Positions 1 through 9,625 of a stretch of 36,284 nt of DNA are shown here, piece by piece. This DNA comes from GCA-003244245 sp036501085. Its GTDB lineage: Bacteria > Actinomycetota > Actinomycetes > Mycobacteriales > Pseudonocardiaceae. The translations under genes and the position numbers were made by a program. Within the stretch, counting starts at the first letter, position 1; every line of letters starts with the position of its first letter. The notes under the pieces are model-generated. The model was not told where the DNA came from. It was given only the letters and a program-made list of their open reading frames with translations, and ran no database searches. The stretch spans positions 1-36,284 of the forward strand of contig DASYAZ010000078.1 of NCBI GenBank assembly GCA_036501085.1. Reading direction: 5' to 3'.

Positions 1-2
1 CC

Positions 3-2732
3 ACCGAGGGGCGGCATCCCTACGACGAGATCACCTGGCAGCACCGAGACGTCGTGATGACCAACTGGCGGGACGGGACGGTCAATTTCGAGCAGCGCGG
101 TGTGGAGTTCCCCGACTTCTGGTCGGTTAATGCTGTCAATATCGTGACCAGCAAGTATTTCCGTGGTGCGGTGGGTAGCGAGCAGCGTGAGTCGAGTTTG
201 CGCCAGCTGATCGACCGGGTGGTGACGACCTACACCGCCGCCGGCGTCCAGCACGGATACTTCGCCACCGATGCCGACAAAGACATCTTCGCTCACGAGC
301 TGACCTGGATGTTGCTGCACCAGGTGTTCAGCTTCAACTCGCCGGTCTGGTTCAATGTGGGCACAAAATCGCCGAATCAGGTAAGCGCGTGTTTCATCCT
401 TTCGGTGGATGACACGATGGATTCTATCCTCAACTGGTATCGCGAAGAGGGATTGATCTTCAAGGGTGGTTCGGGTGCCGGTCTGAACCTCTCCCGTATC
501 CGCTCATCCAAGGAGCTGCTATCTTCCGGTGGTGCCGCATCCGGTCCGGTGAGCTTCATGCGAGGTGCTGACGCCTCCGCCGGCACGATCAAATCCGGGG
601 GCGCGACTCGCCGTGCGGCGAAGATGGTCGTGCTCGATGTCGACCACCCGGATATTTCCGAGTTCGTGCAGACCAAGGCATCGGAGGAGCGAAAGATCCG
701 GGTGCTCCGCGATGCCGGATTCGACATGGACCTCGGCGGCAGGGACATCACCTCCGTCCAGTACCAGAACGCCAATAACTCAGTGCGGGTATCTGATGAG
801 TTCATGCGTGCGGTCGAGGCTGACGGCGAGTTCGGGCTACGCGCCCGAACAACGGGTGAAGTGGTCGAGACGGTGCGGGCCAAGGATCTTTTCCGTGATA
901 TTACCAAAGCTGCGTGGGAGTGCGCCGATCCCGGCCTGCAATACGATGACACAATTAACGACTGGCACACCTGCCCGGAATCGGGGCGGATCACCGCCTC
1001 TAATCCGTGCAGTGAGTACATGCATCTGGATAACTCCAGTTGCAATCTTGCGTCGATCAATTTGATGAAATTTCTTCGTGAAGATCTCACTTTTGACGCC
1101 GAGCTCTTCGTCAAGACGGTGGAACTCGTCATCACCGCCATGGATATCTCGATCTGTTTTGCAGACTTCCCGACGAAGGCCATTGGAGAGACCACGAGAG
1201 CCTTCCGGCAGCTCGGCATCGGTTATGCGAACCTCGGGGCGCTGCTGATGGCCACCGGGCATGCTTACGACTCGGATGGGGGGCGAGCGCTGGCGGCGGG
1301 GATCACGTCCCTCATGACCGGTACCGCGTACAAGCGGTCCGCGGAGCTCGCCGGGGTCGTCGGACCGTATGACGGTTATGCTCGCAATGCCGATCCGCAT
1401 CAGAGAATAATGCGCAAGCATGCTGCAGCCAACGACTTGATCCGTACCTGCGATCATAACGACCGAGCGGTGCAGAAAACCGCGACGAGAGTGTGGCAGG
1501 AAGGTATCCGGATCGGGGAGAAAGACGGTTGGCGCAACGCGCAGGCGAGTGTCATCGCGCCTACCGGAACCATAGGTTTCATGATGGACTGCGATACGAC
1601 GGGAATAGAACCGGACTTCTCGCTCGTGAAGTTCAAGAAGCTGGTCGGCGGCGGATCGATGCAGCTTGTGAACCAGACGGTGCCGAAAGCGCTTGCCGCC
1701 TTAGGGTACCAACAAGAACAAGGCGAAGCGATCATCGAATATATTGCCGAACACGGTCATGTGATCGATGCGCCGGGGTTGCGGCCCGAACATTACGGGG
1801 TCTTTGACTGCGCGATGGGGGAACGGGCAATCCCCCCCATGGGGCACGTGCGAATGATGGCGGCGACTCAGCCGTTCATTTCGGGAGCTATCAGCAAGAC
1901 GGTCAACATGCCGGAGACGGCTACCGTCACCGAGGTTGAGGAGATCTACCTCCAGTCCTGGAAGATGGGCCTCAAGGCGCTGGCGATTTACCGGGACAAC
2001 TGCAAGGTGGGGCAACCGCTCTCGGCGGGGAAAACCGCCAACACTGCGGTGGAGAAAGCGGTGACCGAGGCCAGGCCGGTGCGTAAGAGGCTGCCCAAGA
2101 AACGGCCCAGTGAGACGGTGTCCTTCACGGTCGGCGGTGCCGAGGGCTACCTGACGGGAGGGTCATATCCGGATGGTGGTCTCGGCGAGATCTTTGTGAA
2201 GATGTCGAAGCAGGGTTCCACGCTGGCCGGTGTCATGGACGCCTTCTCGATGGCCATCTCGATCGCGTTGCAGTACGGAGTGCCGCTGGAGACCTACGTG
2301 TCGAAGTTTGTGAACATGCGCTTCGAACCGGCGGGTATGACCGACGATCCGGATGTCCGGATGGCAACCAGCGTCGTGGACTACTTGTTCCGGCGGATCG
2401 CGCTGGATCACCTGCCGAAAGACAAGCGGGATCAGATGGGCATCCTGACCGCCGAAGAGCGCACGATGCAGGTCTCCGCCGACTATGGGGTCGAGACCGA
2501 CAGCGGTGTTGATGTCGACTCTTTCCGCACCTCGGTAGACGCGGCCCCTCCGGCTCCGGCAGCGCAGGGCCGGCCGGCACCGGTCTATGTGGGTAGCTCC
2601 ACCGAGTTGCTGGAACTGCAGTTGGGCAAGGCTGCGGATGCGCCGCTGTGCATGACCTGCGGCACCAAGATGCGGCCTGCCGGATCGTGTTACGTGTGCG
2701 AAGGATGTGGCTCAACCAGCGGCTGCAGCTGA
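3..2732 (+). CDS. nrdJ: Vitamin B12-dependent (class II) ribonucleotide reductase, 5' end cut by the window
   Basis: It reduces ribonucleotides to deoxyribonucleotides with adenosylcobalamin as radical source, in the cytoplasm, with no small subunit and no need for oxygen. The frame is open from base 3, and the residues before the first possible GTG (54) still match the family (HPYDEITW), so the true start lies upstream. Seen in the sequence: the NPCSEY active-site motif at about base 1002, GSGAGLNLSRIR near base 470, and a cysteine-rich C-terminus (CMTCG...CYVCEGCG) that would act as redox shuttle and zinc ribbon. The visible 909 codons fit a family of about 950 residues, with no intein. The 3' end converges on the next gene 35 bases away. 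In many actinomycetes nrdR lies just upstream, which cannot be seen here. Confidence 0.96.
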   Translation, partial: TEGRHPYDEITWQHRDVVMTNWRDGTVNFEQRGVEFPDFWSVNAVNIVTSKYFRGAVGSEQRESSLRQLIDRVVTTYTAAGVQHGYFATDADKDIFAHELTWMLLHQVFSFNSPVWFNVGTKSPNQVSACFILSVDDTMDSILNWYREEGLIFKGGSGAGLNLSRIRSSKELLSSGGAASGPVSFMRGADASAGTIKSGGATRRAAKMVVLDVDHPDISEFVQTKASEERKIRVLRDAGFDMDLGGRDITSVQYQNANNSVRVSDEFMRAVEADGEFGLRARTTGEVVETVRAKDLFRDITKAAWECADPGLQYDDTINDWHTCPESGRITASNPCSEYMHLDNSSCNLASINLMKFLREDLTFDAELFVKTVELVITAMDISICFADFPTKAIGETTRAFRQLGIGYANLGALLMATGHAYDSDGGRALAAGITSLMTGTAYKRSAELAGVVGPYDGYARNADPHQRIMRKHAAANDLIRTCDHNDRAVQKTATRVWQEGIRIGEKDGWRNAQASVIAPTGTIGFMMDCDTTGIEPDFSLVKFKKLVGGGSMQLVNQTVPKALAALGYQQEQGEAIIEYIAEHGHVIDAPGLRPEHYGVFDCAMGERAIPPMGHVRMMAATQPFISGAISKTVNMPETATVTEVEEIYLQSWKMGLKALAIYRDNCKVGQPLSAGKTANTAVEKAVTEARPVRKRLPKKRPSETVSFTVGGAEGYLTGGSYPDGGLGEIFVKMSKQGSTLAGVMDAFSMAISIALQYGVPLETYVSKFVNMRFEPAGMTDDPDVRMATSVVDYLFRRIALDHLPKDKRDQMGILTAEERTMQVSADYGVETDSGVDVDSFRTSVDAAPPAPAAQGRPAPVYVGSSTELLELQLGKAADAPLCMTCGTKMRPAGSCYVCEGCGSTSGCS

Positions 2733-2767
2733 GAAACGAGCGGTCGATGTCGCTGCGGCCGTTCCCC

Positions 2768-5491
2768 TCAGGGGGTCCTGCTTCTCCTCCACCACCACGT
2801 CGTGACGCCGAGTGCGGTCACACCGCCGAGCGCGACGCGAGCGAGGTCGCGTGTGGCGTGCGGTGAACTGTTCTGCTCGGGCACCGGTTGGGGGGTGGGT
2901 CCTGCGTCGGGCTGGTTACCCGCATTGTCGATCAGGGTGACCGTGCCGGCGTCGCCGTCGACACGGATGGACTGGCCGTCCTGGATGCGTCGGGTCGCCA
3001 CGCCGGTTCCGAGTACGGCAGGGATGCCGTACTCGCGGGCCACGATCGAACTGTGGCTCAGCGGTCCGCCGATATCGGTGACCACCCCGGAGGCCATCGC
3101 GAACAGGGACGTCCAGGCGGGAGTGGTGATGCTCGCGACGAGCACGTCACCGGGCCGCATCCGGCCGAAGTCCTGCGGGCCTGCGAGTACCCGGGCCGGT
3201 GCAGTGATCTGCCCGGCGCTGGCGCCGGTGCCGCTGATGACGCGGCCGGTCTGGTCCTCCGAGGCGGCCGGCATCAGCGCCTCGAACCGGTCGAACATGG
3301 TGCCTTTCGGCAGTAGCTGCGGGGGCGTGACCTGTCGCTGCCCGCGCCAGAGTGCCTGCCGTTGCGGCACGGCCCCAGCGGGCAGGGTGGCTCGGCCCAG
3401 CACCTCGTCGGGATGCAGCCAGAAGATGTCCTCGGGCCGGTCGATCACTCCGTCCGCTGTGCGGCGCCGGCCCAGCTCGGCCAGCATCCGGCGCATCTGC
3501 GGCCAGGCGAGACCGATGTCGGCCAGGGAGTCCTCGCGGACCGGGGCGATGCTCTGCGCCCAGTGCAGCAGGCGCGCGAAAACGGCCCTGCGCAGCGGGT
3601 CCAGCCGCGCGAGAACGGCCGCGGTCTGCTTGTCCCGCCGCGCAGCGGCACGGCGTTGTCGGTCATGGGGGTCGGTCCCGCCGCCCTCCAGGTAGAAGCG
3701 CAGCGCGTCAAACAGGGGCGCCGGATCGTCGGCGGGCACAGCATTGCAGAAGTCCAGGTTGTAGACGGTGTGCCCGAACCGCTCCAGGTGCGCCCGGAAT
3801 CGAGAGCGCCACTGGTTCCACGCAGTACCGCCGGGTGACCTGTCGCCGTCGAGGAGGGCAACCGACCGGGTCGAGGGCGTCGCGAGCAGTACCGCGGTCA
3901 GGTCATCGTGACCGCGTGTCCAGGCAGCGAGGTCGTAGAGCGATGTCTCAGCCCGGATGGGCGCGCTGTCGAAGCCGAGCAGGAAGGTCGGTGCGGGCGG
4001 GTCCCCGGCGCGCCGTACCAGCTGCTCGTAGAACCGGGTGAACAGGATCTCGCTACCCGCGGCGAGCGGGATGATCGTCTGCACTGCGGTGTAGTACTCC
4101 GTGCCGGCGTCCAGCAACTCGACGACGCCGGCCACCAGCTCCTCGTCGGTCAGGCCATCCATCGGCCTGGCCGTCCAGTCCTCGACGATCCGGCTATAGC
4201 GGGGGTGAGAATAGTCGCGCCAGCGCGCCTGCCCGCCCTGCTTGCCGTCGGACATCAGGAGCCGCAGCGCCGCGGGGCTGTACAGCATCATCCGCCAGAG
4301 TGCCGCGCGGCTGTACCGGTAGTAGGCGTAGCCGTTGACGGTGGGCAGGCCGAGTTCCCCGTCGCGCAGCACAGCGCGGCCGAGGAACTCGCGGAAAAGA
4401 GCACCCAGCGACCGGCTGACCGAACCGTCGACGAGGTCGGCGAACAGCGGCGAAAGTGGGTCGGGTAGCTGTTCGACGATGCTGGCCCGGACGTAGAAGT
4501 CCCGCGGGAAGGGCACGGTCCAGTCGGTCGGCGGGGCGGCCGCCGGTTCGGACAGAGTCGTGATCGGCCGTGACTGGACGATGAAGAACTCGCCGCCTGC
4601 CAGGGCCCACTCGATGTCCTGGGGCGCCCCGTAGTGGGCCTCGATCCGCTCCCCGTCGTCCGCCAGCACAGCTGCGGCCTTGTCGTCGAGCACCGGCTGG
4701 GTGCGTTGCGCCGCCGGCACGGGTTGTTCCTGGGTGCCGTGTTCGGCGTAGGTGGTCATGACCGTTTTGTCGGCTGTCGTGCGGGACAGCACCCGCCCGC
4801 TCTGCTTCGCCACGACGAGGTCGTCGGTGTTCACAGTCCCGCTCACCACGGACTCGCCCAGGCCCCATGCCGCGGCGATGACGATCTGGTCCCGGCGCCC
4901 GTTGGTGGGGTTGGCCGTGAACATCACCCCGGCGGCCCCGGCCTCGACCATGCGCTGGATGACGACGGCCAGGCTGACAGCTGCCGGATCGATGCCCTGC
5001 CGGGCGCGATAGGTCATCGCTCGCGCCGTCCACAGCGACGCCCAGCAGTTCTTGATCGCCTCGATCAGCGCGTCCGGGCCGCGTACGTTCAGGTAGGTGT
5101 CCTGCTGGCCGGCGAAGCTGGCGCCGGCGAGATCCTCGGCGGTGGCCGATGAACGGACGGCGAGCGCCGCATCGCCCAACGCCACCTGGGCGTCGGTGAT
5201 CTCCCGTGCCAGCGTCTCAGGGATCGTGCCCGCCACGAACAGCGCGCGAATCCCGTCTTCGGCGGCTTCGTACGCGGCTGGGTCGGCTGTCGGCGGCAGC
5301 GTGGCGAGCCGGAGGATGTCTGCGGCCACCCCGTTCGCCTCGATAAAGTCGCGATATGCCGCGGTGGTGAGGACGAACCCCGGCGGCACCGGCAAGCCCG
5401 CGCCGGTGAGTTCGCCGAGATTCGCGCCCTTGCCGCCCGCGATGTCGGTGTCGTCGCGCCCGAGCTCGTCGAAACGCCTGATGTATGTCAT
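2768..5491 (-). CDS. rph: Rifampicin phosphotransferase / PEP-synthase-like enzyme with C-terminal hydrophobic tail
   Basis: A 907-residue dikinase-like enzyme. Residues 1-320 are the ATP-grasp half (GGKGANLGEL at 19-28, with K21; AVRSSATAED at 111-120, with R113). A central variable domain follows. The last part is a PEP-utiliser swivelling domain with the phosphorylated histidine at about 813 (GGPLSHSSIVARE). Rph enzymes use this layout to split ATP into AMP and Pi and to phosphorylate rifamycins. The length and N-terminus match Rph, but a different acceptor cannot be excluded. After about residue 855 there is an unusual proline-rich linker and then a hydrophobic stretch (VALGGVTALGVTTWWW) ending in RRSRTP, which looks like a tail anchor. 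The start overlaps the glycosyltransferase stop (ATGA), so the two are translationally coupled. Confidence 0.8.
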   Translation of the reverse strand: MTYIRRFDELGRDDTDIAGGKGANLGELTGAGLPVPPGFVLTTAAYRDFIEANGVAADILRLATLPPTADPAAYEAAEDGIRALFVAGTIPETLAREITDAQVALGDAALAVRSSATAEDLAGASFAGQQDTYLNVRGPDALIEAIKNCWASLWTARAMTYRARQGIDPAAVSLAVVIQRMVEAGAAGVMFTANPTNGRRDQIVIAAAWGLGESVVSGTVNTDDLVVAKQSGRVLSRTTADKTVMTTYAEHGTQEQPVPAAQRTQPVLDDKAAAVLADDGERIEAHYGAPQDIEWALAGGEFFIVQSRPITTLSEPAAAPPTDWTVPFPRDFYVRASIVEQLPDPLSPLFADLVDGSVSRSLGALFREFLGRAVLRDGELGLPTVNGYAYYRYSRAALWRMMLYSPAALRLLMSDGKQGGQARWRDYSHPRYSRIVEDWTARPMDGLTDEELVAGVVELLDAGTEYYTAVQTIIPLAAGSEILFTRFYEQLVRRAGDPPAPTFLLGFDSAPIRAETSLYDLAAWTRGHDDLTAVLLATPSTRSVALLDGDRSPGGTAWNQWRSRFRAHLERFGHTVYNLDFCNAVPADDPAPLFDALRFYLEGGGTDPHDRQRRAAARRDKQTAAVLARLDPLRRAVFARLLHWAQSIAPVREDSLADIGLAWPQMRRMLAELGRRRTADGVIDRPEDIFWLHPDEVLGRATLPAGAVPQRQALWRGQRQVTPPQLLPKGTMFDRFEALMPAASEDQTGRVISGTGASAGQITAPARVLAGPQDFGRMRPGDVLVASITTPAWTSLFAMASGVVTDIGGPLSHSSIVAREYGIPAVLGTGVATRRIQDGQSIRVDGDAGTVTLIDNAGNQPDAGPTPQPVPEQNSSPHATRDLARVALGGVTALGVTTWWWRRSRTP

Positions 5492-6711
5492 GCCCTAATC
5501 CCTGGTAGCAGTGCTTGAGTGATCCGCGGGCGAGTCGGCTGGTTCAGCGTCGCGGCGAACCGGCCTTTCCAGGCTCCACCCCGGCCGGTGGCGTGGCGAC
5601 GCGCCGAGTCCACGGTCATGGCGGCGTACAGCGTCGCGATGACCGGCAGGGCGATCCCACGCAGCGGGGAAAGGCCATAGAGCCGCAGCACCGGCGCCTG
5701 GGTGGAAGCCATCGCCGCCCAGGCGCTGAGTCCGGTGAGGGTGGGCACTGCCGAGCGCCGGAGCAGCCCGGTGAGTCCCGCGACGGGCGGGACGAGGTAC
5801 AGCAGGCCCAGGCCGGCGATGGTGCCAGTGAGCAGCGTCGGTGAGTGGCGCAGCTGGGTGTAAGCAGTGCGGGCGACCATCGTCCACAGATCAGCGAGGT
5901 GCGGGTAGGGCCGGACACTGCGAACCTCAGGCGGGTTGCCGGTGAAGCCGAGCCAGGCCCGTGCTCCGGTGCTCTTGATCAGACGGGCCAGGGCTACGTC
6001 GTCGATGAGATTGCTGCGAATGCGGGCGAGTCCTCCGGCCCGGGCCAGTGCGGCCCGCCGCAGGAGCACGCAGCCTCCTGCGGCGGCAGCGGTCCACCGG
6101 GTGGGCTCAGCAACCCGGGTGAAAGGGTAGAGCTGCGCGAAGAAGTAGACGAACGCGGGAACGAGGATGCGCTCCCAGCCGGTCTGGACGCGCAACAGCG
6201 CCATGAGCGAGACGATGTCACGATCATCGGCTACGGCCGTGGCGACCAGCTTGCGTACCGAGTGCCGGTGGTGGGCGATATCAGCATCGGTCAGTAGCAG
6301 GAGATCGACTCCGGCGGCGTCAGCGGCCAGCACCCCATGCTGAACTGCGTTGAGTTTGCCGGTCCATCCCGGGGCCAGTGGTGGGGCACGCAGCACGGTC
6401 AGCGGCACTGCGCCGCCGGCTTGATCAGCGAGTGCGCGTCCGAGCTTCCCCGTGCCGTCAGTGCTCCCGTCGTCGACCAGCCACACGGCAAGCTCACCCG
6501 GGTAGTCCTGAGCAAGCAGCGTGGGCAACGTCTCGGGAAGGACCGCTGCCTCGTCTCGCGCCGGGATGACGATCCCGACACTGGGCCAGAGATCGGGGTC
6601 CGGCGGGTTGGCCGGGAGCCTGGTCGAGGTCCGCCAGAAGCCACCGCGGCCGACGAGCAGGTAAGTCCACGCCGCCGCGGACACGATCGCGAGCTGGTCG
6701 AGCGACGGCAC
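5488..6711 (-). CDS. hpnB: Hopene-associated HpnB-like family 2 glycosyltransferase
   Basis: A 407-residue membrane-associated GT2 enzyme. Seen: an N-terminal hydrophobic segment (about 5-22), the GT-A fold motifs VIPARDE (48-54), VDDGST (79-84) and TDADI (141-145), an acceptor-loop region with RWTAAAAGGCVLLRR, and three or four C-terminal hydrophobic segments from about residue 280. The pattern ERILVPAFVYFFAQLYPF and the TQLRHSPTLL region match HpnB, a glycosyltransferase linked to hopanoid loci. No squalene-hopene cyclase gene is in this window, so the link to hopanoids rests on family only. It starts with GTG at 6711, the first in-frame start seen. It lies 59 bases after the PAC2 gene on the same strand and overlaps rph by 4 bases. 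Confidence 0.78.
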   Translation of the reverse strand: MPSLDQLAIVSAAAWTYLLVGRGGFWRTSTRLPANPPDPDLWPSVGIVIPARDEAAVLPETLPTLLAQDYPGELAVWLVDDGSTDGTGKLGRALADQAGGAVPLTVLRAPPLAPGWTGKLNAVQHGVLAADAAGVDLLLLTDADIAHHRHSVRKLVATAVADDRDIVSLMALLRVQTGWERILVPAFVYFFAQLYPFTRVAEPTRWTAAAAGGCVLLRRAALARAGGLARIRSNLIDDVALARLIKSTGARAWLGFTGNPPEVRSVRPYPHLADLWTMVARTAYTQLRHSPTLLTGTIAGLGLLYLVPPVAGLTGLLRRSAVPTLTGLSAWAAMASTQAPVLRLYGLSPLRGIALPVIATLYAAMTVDSARRHATGRGGAWKGRFAATLNQPTRPRITQALLPGIRA

Positions 6712-6770
6712 CCGGTGAGCATGCCAGCTTTCCCAGCAGACCGTCTATCGAGCGGAACCGGGCTGAATTT

Positions 6771-7739
6771 TCAGCCTTCGTCCGGGCGCTCCTGGTCGGT
6801 GAGGTACTGCTCGATCTCGGCGGCGAGCTCGTCACCGCTGGGTAGTGACTCGGCGTCGCCGGGCAGCAGCAGGCGCTGGCCGGTGTCGCCGGTGAGCGCG
6901 TCGAACTGCTCCTCGAGGTTGTTCACCACCGCCAGGTTGGCGGGTGAGCGTGCGATTTGCTCATCGACCTCAGCGAGTACCCGCTGGGCGGCAGGCACCA
7001 GTTCATCCACGGGCAGATCCAGTCCGGTGCTGCGGACCAGACTCCCGAGAAGGCCGCGGGCGGATTCCGGATACTCCATGCGCGCCAGATAGTGCGGCAC
7101 GTGCACCACCAGACCCATCGCGTCGTGGCCGGCTTCGCCCAGCCGCAGCTCCACCAGCGCACCGGCGTGTCCGGGAATCTGCATAGTGCTGAACCACTGC
7201 GGGTAACCGGAGGTCAGCTCCCGTCGGGTCGCATGGGCGGTGATCGTCGCGGGTCGGGTGTGCGGCACCGCCATCGGTACCGCGCCCAGGCCCACGGTCA
7301 GGCCCACTCCGAAGCGTTCGACCAGCTCGCGCACCGCGTCAGCGAAACGCTCCCACTGCAAATCCGGCTCCGGTCCGGTCAGGAGCAGGAATGTGGTCCC
7401 GACGCGGTCCCGCATCTCGTATAGCACCAACTCGGGTTGTTCGTAACTCGCCCACCGGTTCTCATCAAAGATCATGACCGGCCGGCGGGAGCGGTAGTCG
7501 ATGAGCTGGTCGACGTCGAAGGTCGCGATCACCCGATGCTCCAACGTTGCCAGCAGATGCGCCACCGCGAGTTGCCCTGCCTGGCCGGCATCGACAAATC
7601 CGTTGAGGGCGTGCACCAACACAGTGCCCGCTCTGGTGGGAGGCTCCGCCTCGATCCGATACAGCTCGACATTCACGCTGGGTATAACGCAATACGCAGG
7701 CCGATCCATCCCGGCGGGTCCAGGCCGTTCACTGATCAT
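6771..7739 (-). CDS. PAC2 family protein (proteasome-assembly-chaperone-like)
   Basis: A 322-residue soluble protein of the PAC2 family, which in actinobacteria resembles eukaryotic proteasome assembly chaperones. Characteristic stretches are LVHALNGFVDAGQAG (about 42-56), DVDQLIDYRSRRP (about 75-87), LLLTGPEPDLQW and GAVPMAVPHTRP. The C-terminal third carries EQFDALTG. Its precise role in bacteria is not established. A PAC2 gene next to sigB/ideR is a recurring actinobacterial arrangement. The ATG at 7739 is used; a second ATG ten codons downstream (7709) is possible, and neither has a strong ribosome binding site. It diverges from the methyltransferase gene across 58 bases and probably heads the PAC2-hpnB-rph transcription unit. 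Confidence 0.88.
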   Translation of the reverse strand: MISERPGPAGMDRPAYCVIPSVNVELYRIEAEPPTRAGTVLVHALNGFVDAGQAGQLAVAHLLATLEHRVIATFDVDQLIDYRSRRPVMIFDENRWASYEQPELVLYEMRDRVGTTFLLLTGPEPDLQWERFADAVRELVERFGVGLTVGLGAVPMAVPHTRPATITAHATRRELTSGYPQWFSTMQIPGHAGALVELRLGEAGHDAMGLVVHVPHYLARMEYPESARGLLGSLVRSTGLDLPVDELVPAAQRVLAEVDEQIARSPANLAVVNNLEEQFDALTGDTGQRLLLPGDAESLPSGDELAAEIEQYLTDQERPDEG

Positions 7740-7797
7740 CGATGGTCCGCGAAGATCGATTTCTCAGTGGGAGATCCGCCGGGCAGGCTCTGCCCTC

Positions 7798-8406
7798 ATG
7801 CCGCTGCTACCGCGCCACCTCGCGTCCTTCATCGCCGCTGCCCTGCGCAGTCCCGCCACAGTGGGCGCGGTAGCGCCGAGCTCCTCGCAACTGGCCGCCC
7901 GGCTGGCCGCCGTGGTACCTCGCGGCGGGGCGCCGGTCATCGTCGAGCTCGGGCCGGGCACCGGATCGGTTACGGCCGCTATCGAGCACCGGCTCGGTGG
8001 CCGCGGCCGCCAGGTAGCCGTCGAGCTCGACCCGGCGTTGGCCTCCTACCTGAGTGTCCAGTTCGCGGAGGTGGAGATACTGGTGGGAGACGCCGCCGAG
8101 CTCACGCAGCTGTTCGCCGCGCATCTGGTGCACGAGGTGGACGCTGTGGTCAGTGGGCTGCCGTGGTCGCTGATCGACAGCGACGCACAGCGCGCGATCA
8201 TCGACGCGGCGGCCTGCTCGCTGCGGCCACAGGGGTGTTTCACGACTTTCGCCTACGTGCATGCGTTAGCGATGCCTCGGGCACGCCAGTTTCGCGCATT
8301 ACTCGGCGAGATATTTGCCGAGGTGCTCACCACCCGGACCGTCTGGTGGAATCTGCCTCCGGCGGTGACCTATGTATGCCGGCGACCGCGTAAGGCCCGA
8401 TCGTGA
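7798..8406 (+). CDS. Class I SAM-dependent methyltransferase, PmtA/rRNA-dimethylase-like
   Basis: A 202-residue enzyme. Seen: the SAM-binding motif I VIVELGPGTGS (about 47-57), the acidic end of strand 2 (VAVELDP), GDAAEL for adenine contact, and GLPWSLI at the motif IV position. The N-terminus FIAAALRSPATVGAVAPSS matches the phospholipid N-methyltransferase (PmtA-like) group, so the substrate may be a membrane lipid, but that is inference. The open frame extends to 7501, but that part is antisense to the PAC2 gene; ATG 7798 aligns with the family start. A 6-bp hairpin (GGGCAG, 3-base loop, CTGCCC; 7781-7795) sits directly before the ATG, and no clear ribosome binding site is present, so translation may be weak or controlled. 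Confidence 0.8.
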   Translation: MPLLPRHLASFIAAALRSPATVGAVAPSSSQLAARLAAVVPRGGAPVIVELGPGTGSVTAAIEHRLGGRGRQVAVELDPALASYLSVQFAEVEILVGDAAELTQLFAAHLVHEVDAVVSGLPWSLIDSDAQRAIIDAAACSLRPQGCFTTFAYVHALAMPRARQFRALLGEIFAEVLTTRTVWWNLPPAVTYVCRRPRKARS

Positions 8407-8564
8407 GGTGAGCAGAATCCCCCGGGGGCACGCTAAACCATAGATCCGACATTCCGAGAGGCCCACCAAGCTCGCGCGGGTAGTTGTCCACACCTACCCC
8501 TGCGATCCACAGCCGGCCGGGATCCAGCTGGTACCTGGCGCGCTGCTGGAGGACTTTCACTTGC

Positions 8565-9608
8565 ATGAGCGCACCTACCGCCGGTTGTATCCGGCTATCT
8601 GATTCCTCCGAGCTGATCGCCGCCGTCCCGCATTTACTGGGATTCCATCCGCGTGATTCCGTGGTTCTGCTGGCACTGCACGGCACGAGGCTCGGGTTAT
8701 CGCTCCGGGCCGATCTGGTCGATGACGACCAAGCCTCCCTGCTGGCGGAGCACTTGGTACAACCGATAGCCCGGCACCGGCCGACCGGTGTTGCCCTGGT
8801 CGTGGTGGGAGGTAAGCCTGGGCCTGGGGGTGAGCCTCCACATCGCGCGGTCGTGAGCGCGGTCACCGCGGCGCTGGCCAGCACCGGACTGTCGGTTGTC
8901 CACGCGGCGTGGACGGCCGAGACGGTGCGGGGCGCGCTATGGCGCTGCTACGACGACCCCTCCTGCACCGGCAGGGTGGTGGACCCCGCGACCAGCCCGC
9001 TAGCGGCCGCCACAGTGGCAGCCGGCGCGGTGACCTTCAGCAGCAAGGAGGAGATGGCGGCGATGCTCTCCGGCGAGGACACTGCGGCACTGCAGCGCCG
9101 CAGTGAACTGCTGGACGATGCCGACACCGAGCACCCGTTGAGCCCGCACTTGGTCGGCCAGCGACTCGCGCGCTTGGCAGAGCTGTACCGAGCAGCAGCC
9201 GCGGGCAGTCTCGAGCTGAGTGACAACACTGTTGTCGACGTCGCCTCGGCGCTGTGTGATCATCGGGTCCGGGACGCCTGCTTACCGTGGTGTACTGGTT
9301 CTGGCGCGGCTGCTGCGGAAAGCCTGTGGCTGGCTCTTGTCCGCGCCACTCCCGCGCCCGAGCGAGCCGAGCCCGCGGCGTTGCTGGCGCTGTCCGCATA
9401 TCTCCGCGGGGACGGCGCGCTGGCCGGCGTCGCGCTGGACGCGGCGCTGCAGGCCTGCCCGCAGCATTCGCTGTCCGGGTTGCTGCGAGCGGCGTTGGAT
9501 GGCGGAATCTCCCCTGCGCTCGTGCGCAGGGCTGCCGAGGATGCGGCGGCCGCCCTGCGACGACCCGTGTACCGGTCATCCAAACGGCGATCGCGGCGGA
9601 AGCGGTGA
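8565..9608 (+). CDS. DUF4192 domain-containing protein
   Basis: A 347-residue protein of unknown function, confined largely to actinobacteria. The family signature is visible at the N-terminus: IRLSDSSELIAAVPHLLGFHPRDSVVLLAL, within about residues 8-40. It continues with GLSLRADL and an alanine-rich C-terminal half that appears helical and ends in a basic tail (SSKRRSRRKR). No catalytic motif is recognised. The ATG at 8565 is chosen because GGAGG lies 12 bases upstream (8548-8552) and the family signature begins soon after; an in-frame ATG at 8484 gives a non-conserved extension. The 158 bases before it hold only a CCCCCGGGGG palindrome (8419-8428). It converges on galE with 17 bases between the stops. 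Confidence 0.85.
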   Translation: MSAPTAGCIRLSDSSELIAAVPHLLGFHPRDSVVLLALHGTRLGLSLRADLVDDDQASLLAEHLVQPIARHRPTGVALVVVGGKPGPGGEPPHRAVVSAVTAALASTGLSVVHAAWTAETVRGALWRCYDDPSCTGRVVDPATSPLAAATVAAGAVTFSSKEEMAAMLSGEDTAALQRRSELLDDADTEHPLSPHLVGQRLARLAELYRAAAAGSLELSDNTVVDVASALCDHRVRDACLPWCTGSGAAAAESLWLALVRATPAPERAEPAALLALSAYLRGDGALAGVALDAALQACPQHSLSGLLRAALDGGISPALVRRAAEDAAAALRRPVYRSSKRRSRRKR

Positions 9609-9625
9609 CCGGCGCTCGAGCTGGA

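Noticed and set aside
377..1219. 280-codon minus-strand frame inside nrdJ
   Set aside because: It lies opposite a region with strong NrdJ motifs and shows no family pattern; a shadow of high-GC codon use.
5489..6771. Rifamycin-associated element before rph
   Set aside because: rph overlaps hpnB and has no upstream gap; no matching inverted repeat was seen before hpnB either.
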